In this document: one piece after another, positions 63,283 through 64,000 of the stretch
Layout: every line of letters begins with the position of its first letter
Numbering within the stretch: position 1 is the first letter of the stretch
From: Paramecium octaurelia
Taxonomy: Eukaryota > Ciliophora > Oligohymenophorea > Peniculida > Parameciidae
DNA length: 64,000 bases
Direction: 5' to 3'
Assembly: GCA_905182995.1 (NCBI GenBank)
Contig: CAJJDP010000090.1
Coordinates: forward strand, 1-64,000
The notes under the pieces: model-generated
What the model saw: the letters and a program-made list of their open reading frames with translations, nothing else
Databases searched by the model: none
Told to the model about the DNA's origin: nothing
Position numbers and translations under genes: made by a program

Positions 63283-63942
63283 TCATTATTATTTAACTAC
63301 TTTTCTTAAGGCATAACAAATTTTGTGTTCTAAAGTGGTCTCAATGTCTACATCGACTTCGAAAGTCTTTCCTTATAGTGGGAATTTGATCCTATACTTA
63401 ACTGTTAGTAGTCTAAACAGGAACAGATAATCTTTATTTTTGTCATAAGCTTCTGCCTCCTTCTTTTACACAGTAAAGGCTAAAGTTCCTTCAAGCCATT
63501 TATTAATATTATTTCTGAAATCCATGTCATGTTTAAGCAATTTACCCATTGCTAATTCTACTTTCTAGAGTAATCCATTCTGAACTTTAGCATCTATAAG
63601 GATTGGCACAGAATGCCTTAAAGCCTTTCTCAATTTGGCATAAGTTTCTAAGGCTAGCCACAATCCTTTGCTCGATTTTTGCTACATTTCCTTAAGAGAT
63701 TCAAAGAATAGAACGAAAGAGTTAAGTTTTTTATTATTAGCTTTATTAACACTTTTGACAAAGACATCAAAAACTACGTTAGATATAGCATCTCTGGCAA
63801 ATGTAATGGCAGCCACAAATGAATCTACAAAATATGTGGTTACTCTCATATCAGTTCCTCCACTTACAACAACGCTTTTCCCAAGATTTGAATTCTCTTC
63901 AACCATGGCTTTATTCTATTTGTTTCTTGCTTTTAATTCCAT
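63283..63942 (-). CDS. Unrecognised protein (219 aa), 5' end near the window edge
   Basis: 220 codons from ATG 63942 (MELKARNKQNKAMVEENSNL) to TGA 63283-63285, intron-free. The frame is open upstream to the window edge, so an earlier exon is possible. Composition is balanced, with few of the Gln/Asn runs seen elsewhere: SVVVSGGTDMRVTTYFVDSF, LWLALETYAKLRKALRHSVP, YRIKFPLQGKTFEVDVDIET. That suggests a conserved alpha/beta protein. No motif is recognised. It ends 14 bases before the ATG of the RAP-domain gene on the same strand. Confidence 0.65.
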
Positions 63943-64000
63943 TTTTGTTTTCCAGAGATTAAGACACAATTATTTTAAAGATTTTGCATGATTTCTTTCA

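Noticed and set aside
63269..63283. Joining the 219-aa gene and the RAP-domain gene by one intron
   Set aside because: The only GT...AG pair spanning the gap (about 52 bases) puts the second part out of frame and hits TGA.

Overview
The window looks like macronuclear DNA of a Paramecium (aurelia-type) ciliate. Long reading frames with recognisable domains continue through TAA and TAG and end only at TGA, so TAA/TAG are glutamine. Some conserved positions depend on this: several invariant Gln of the PUF repeats at 39.7-41.1 kb are TAA or TAG. The DNA is strongly AT-rich, genes are packed a few tens to hundreds of bases apart on both strands, and dozens of introns of 22-33 bases (GTA...TAG or GTA...AAG) can be placed exactly. 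Such introns argue against Tetrahymena. All gene models here use the Paramecium code (TGA as the only stop). They were made by eye; no alignment or database search was run.

Region 1 (1-16.2 kb) is decayed. Fragments of a cysteine-rich, surface-antigen-like gene lie on the plus strand (about 53-4080 and 6150-7900), with a minus-strand stretch of the same kind between them (4100-6110). One intact GTPase gene (7902-9380) follows, then a long stretch without intact genes, then a broken cysteine-rich DUF4215-type gene (11917-13652). This part also holds two apparently exact direct duplications of about 1.5 and 1.35 kb, each with a single N exactly at the junction. They are probably assembly joins rather than biology.

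Region 2 (16.2-24.2 kb) holds a divergent pair of paralogous WD40 genes, a zinc-finger-like gene, a cystinosin homologue and an RBR-type ubiquitin ligase with membrane segments.

Region 3 (24.2-64 kb) is gene-dense and mostly housekeeping: ribosomal protein eS4, the DEAD-box helicase DDX42, WD40 and SHIPPO-repeat proteins, complex I NDUFV1, an FAD/NAD(P) oxidoreductase, a PUF RNA-binding protein, a PX-WD40 protein, a secreted M14 carboxypeptidase, a CBM20 plus trehalose-synthase-like protein close to a glycogen branching enzyme, an SH3 protein, a DBF-type zinc-finger/AT-hook protein, several unrecognised genes, and a RAP-domain protein likely to be mitochondrial.

The most interesting points are a GTPase fused to a small-heat-shock-like domain, a PUF protein whose repeat 7 lacks the usual G-specifying Glu, a CBM20-TPS protein that has probably lost catalysis, and head-to-head gene pairs whose start codons are only 13 and 29 bases apart. 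I see no prokaryotic-type defence system, CRISPR array, transposase, telomere repeat or confident RNA gene.
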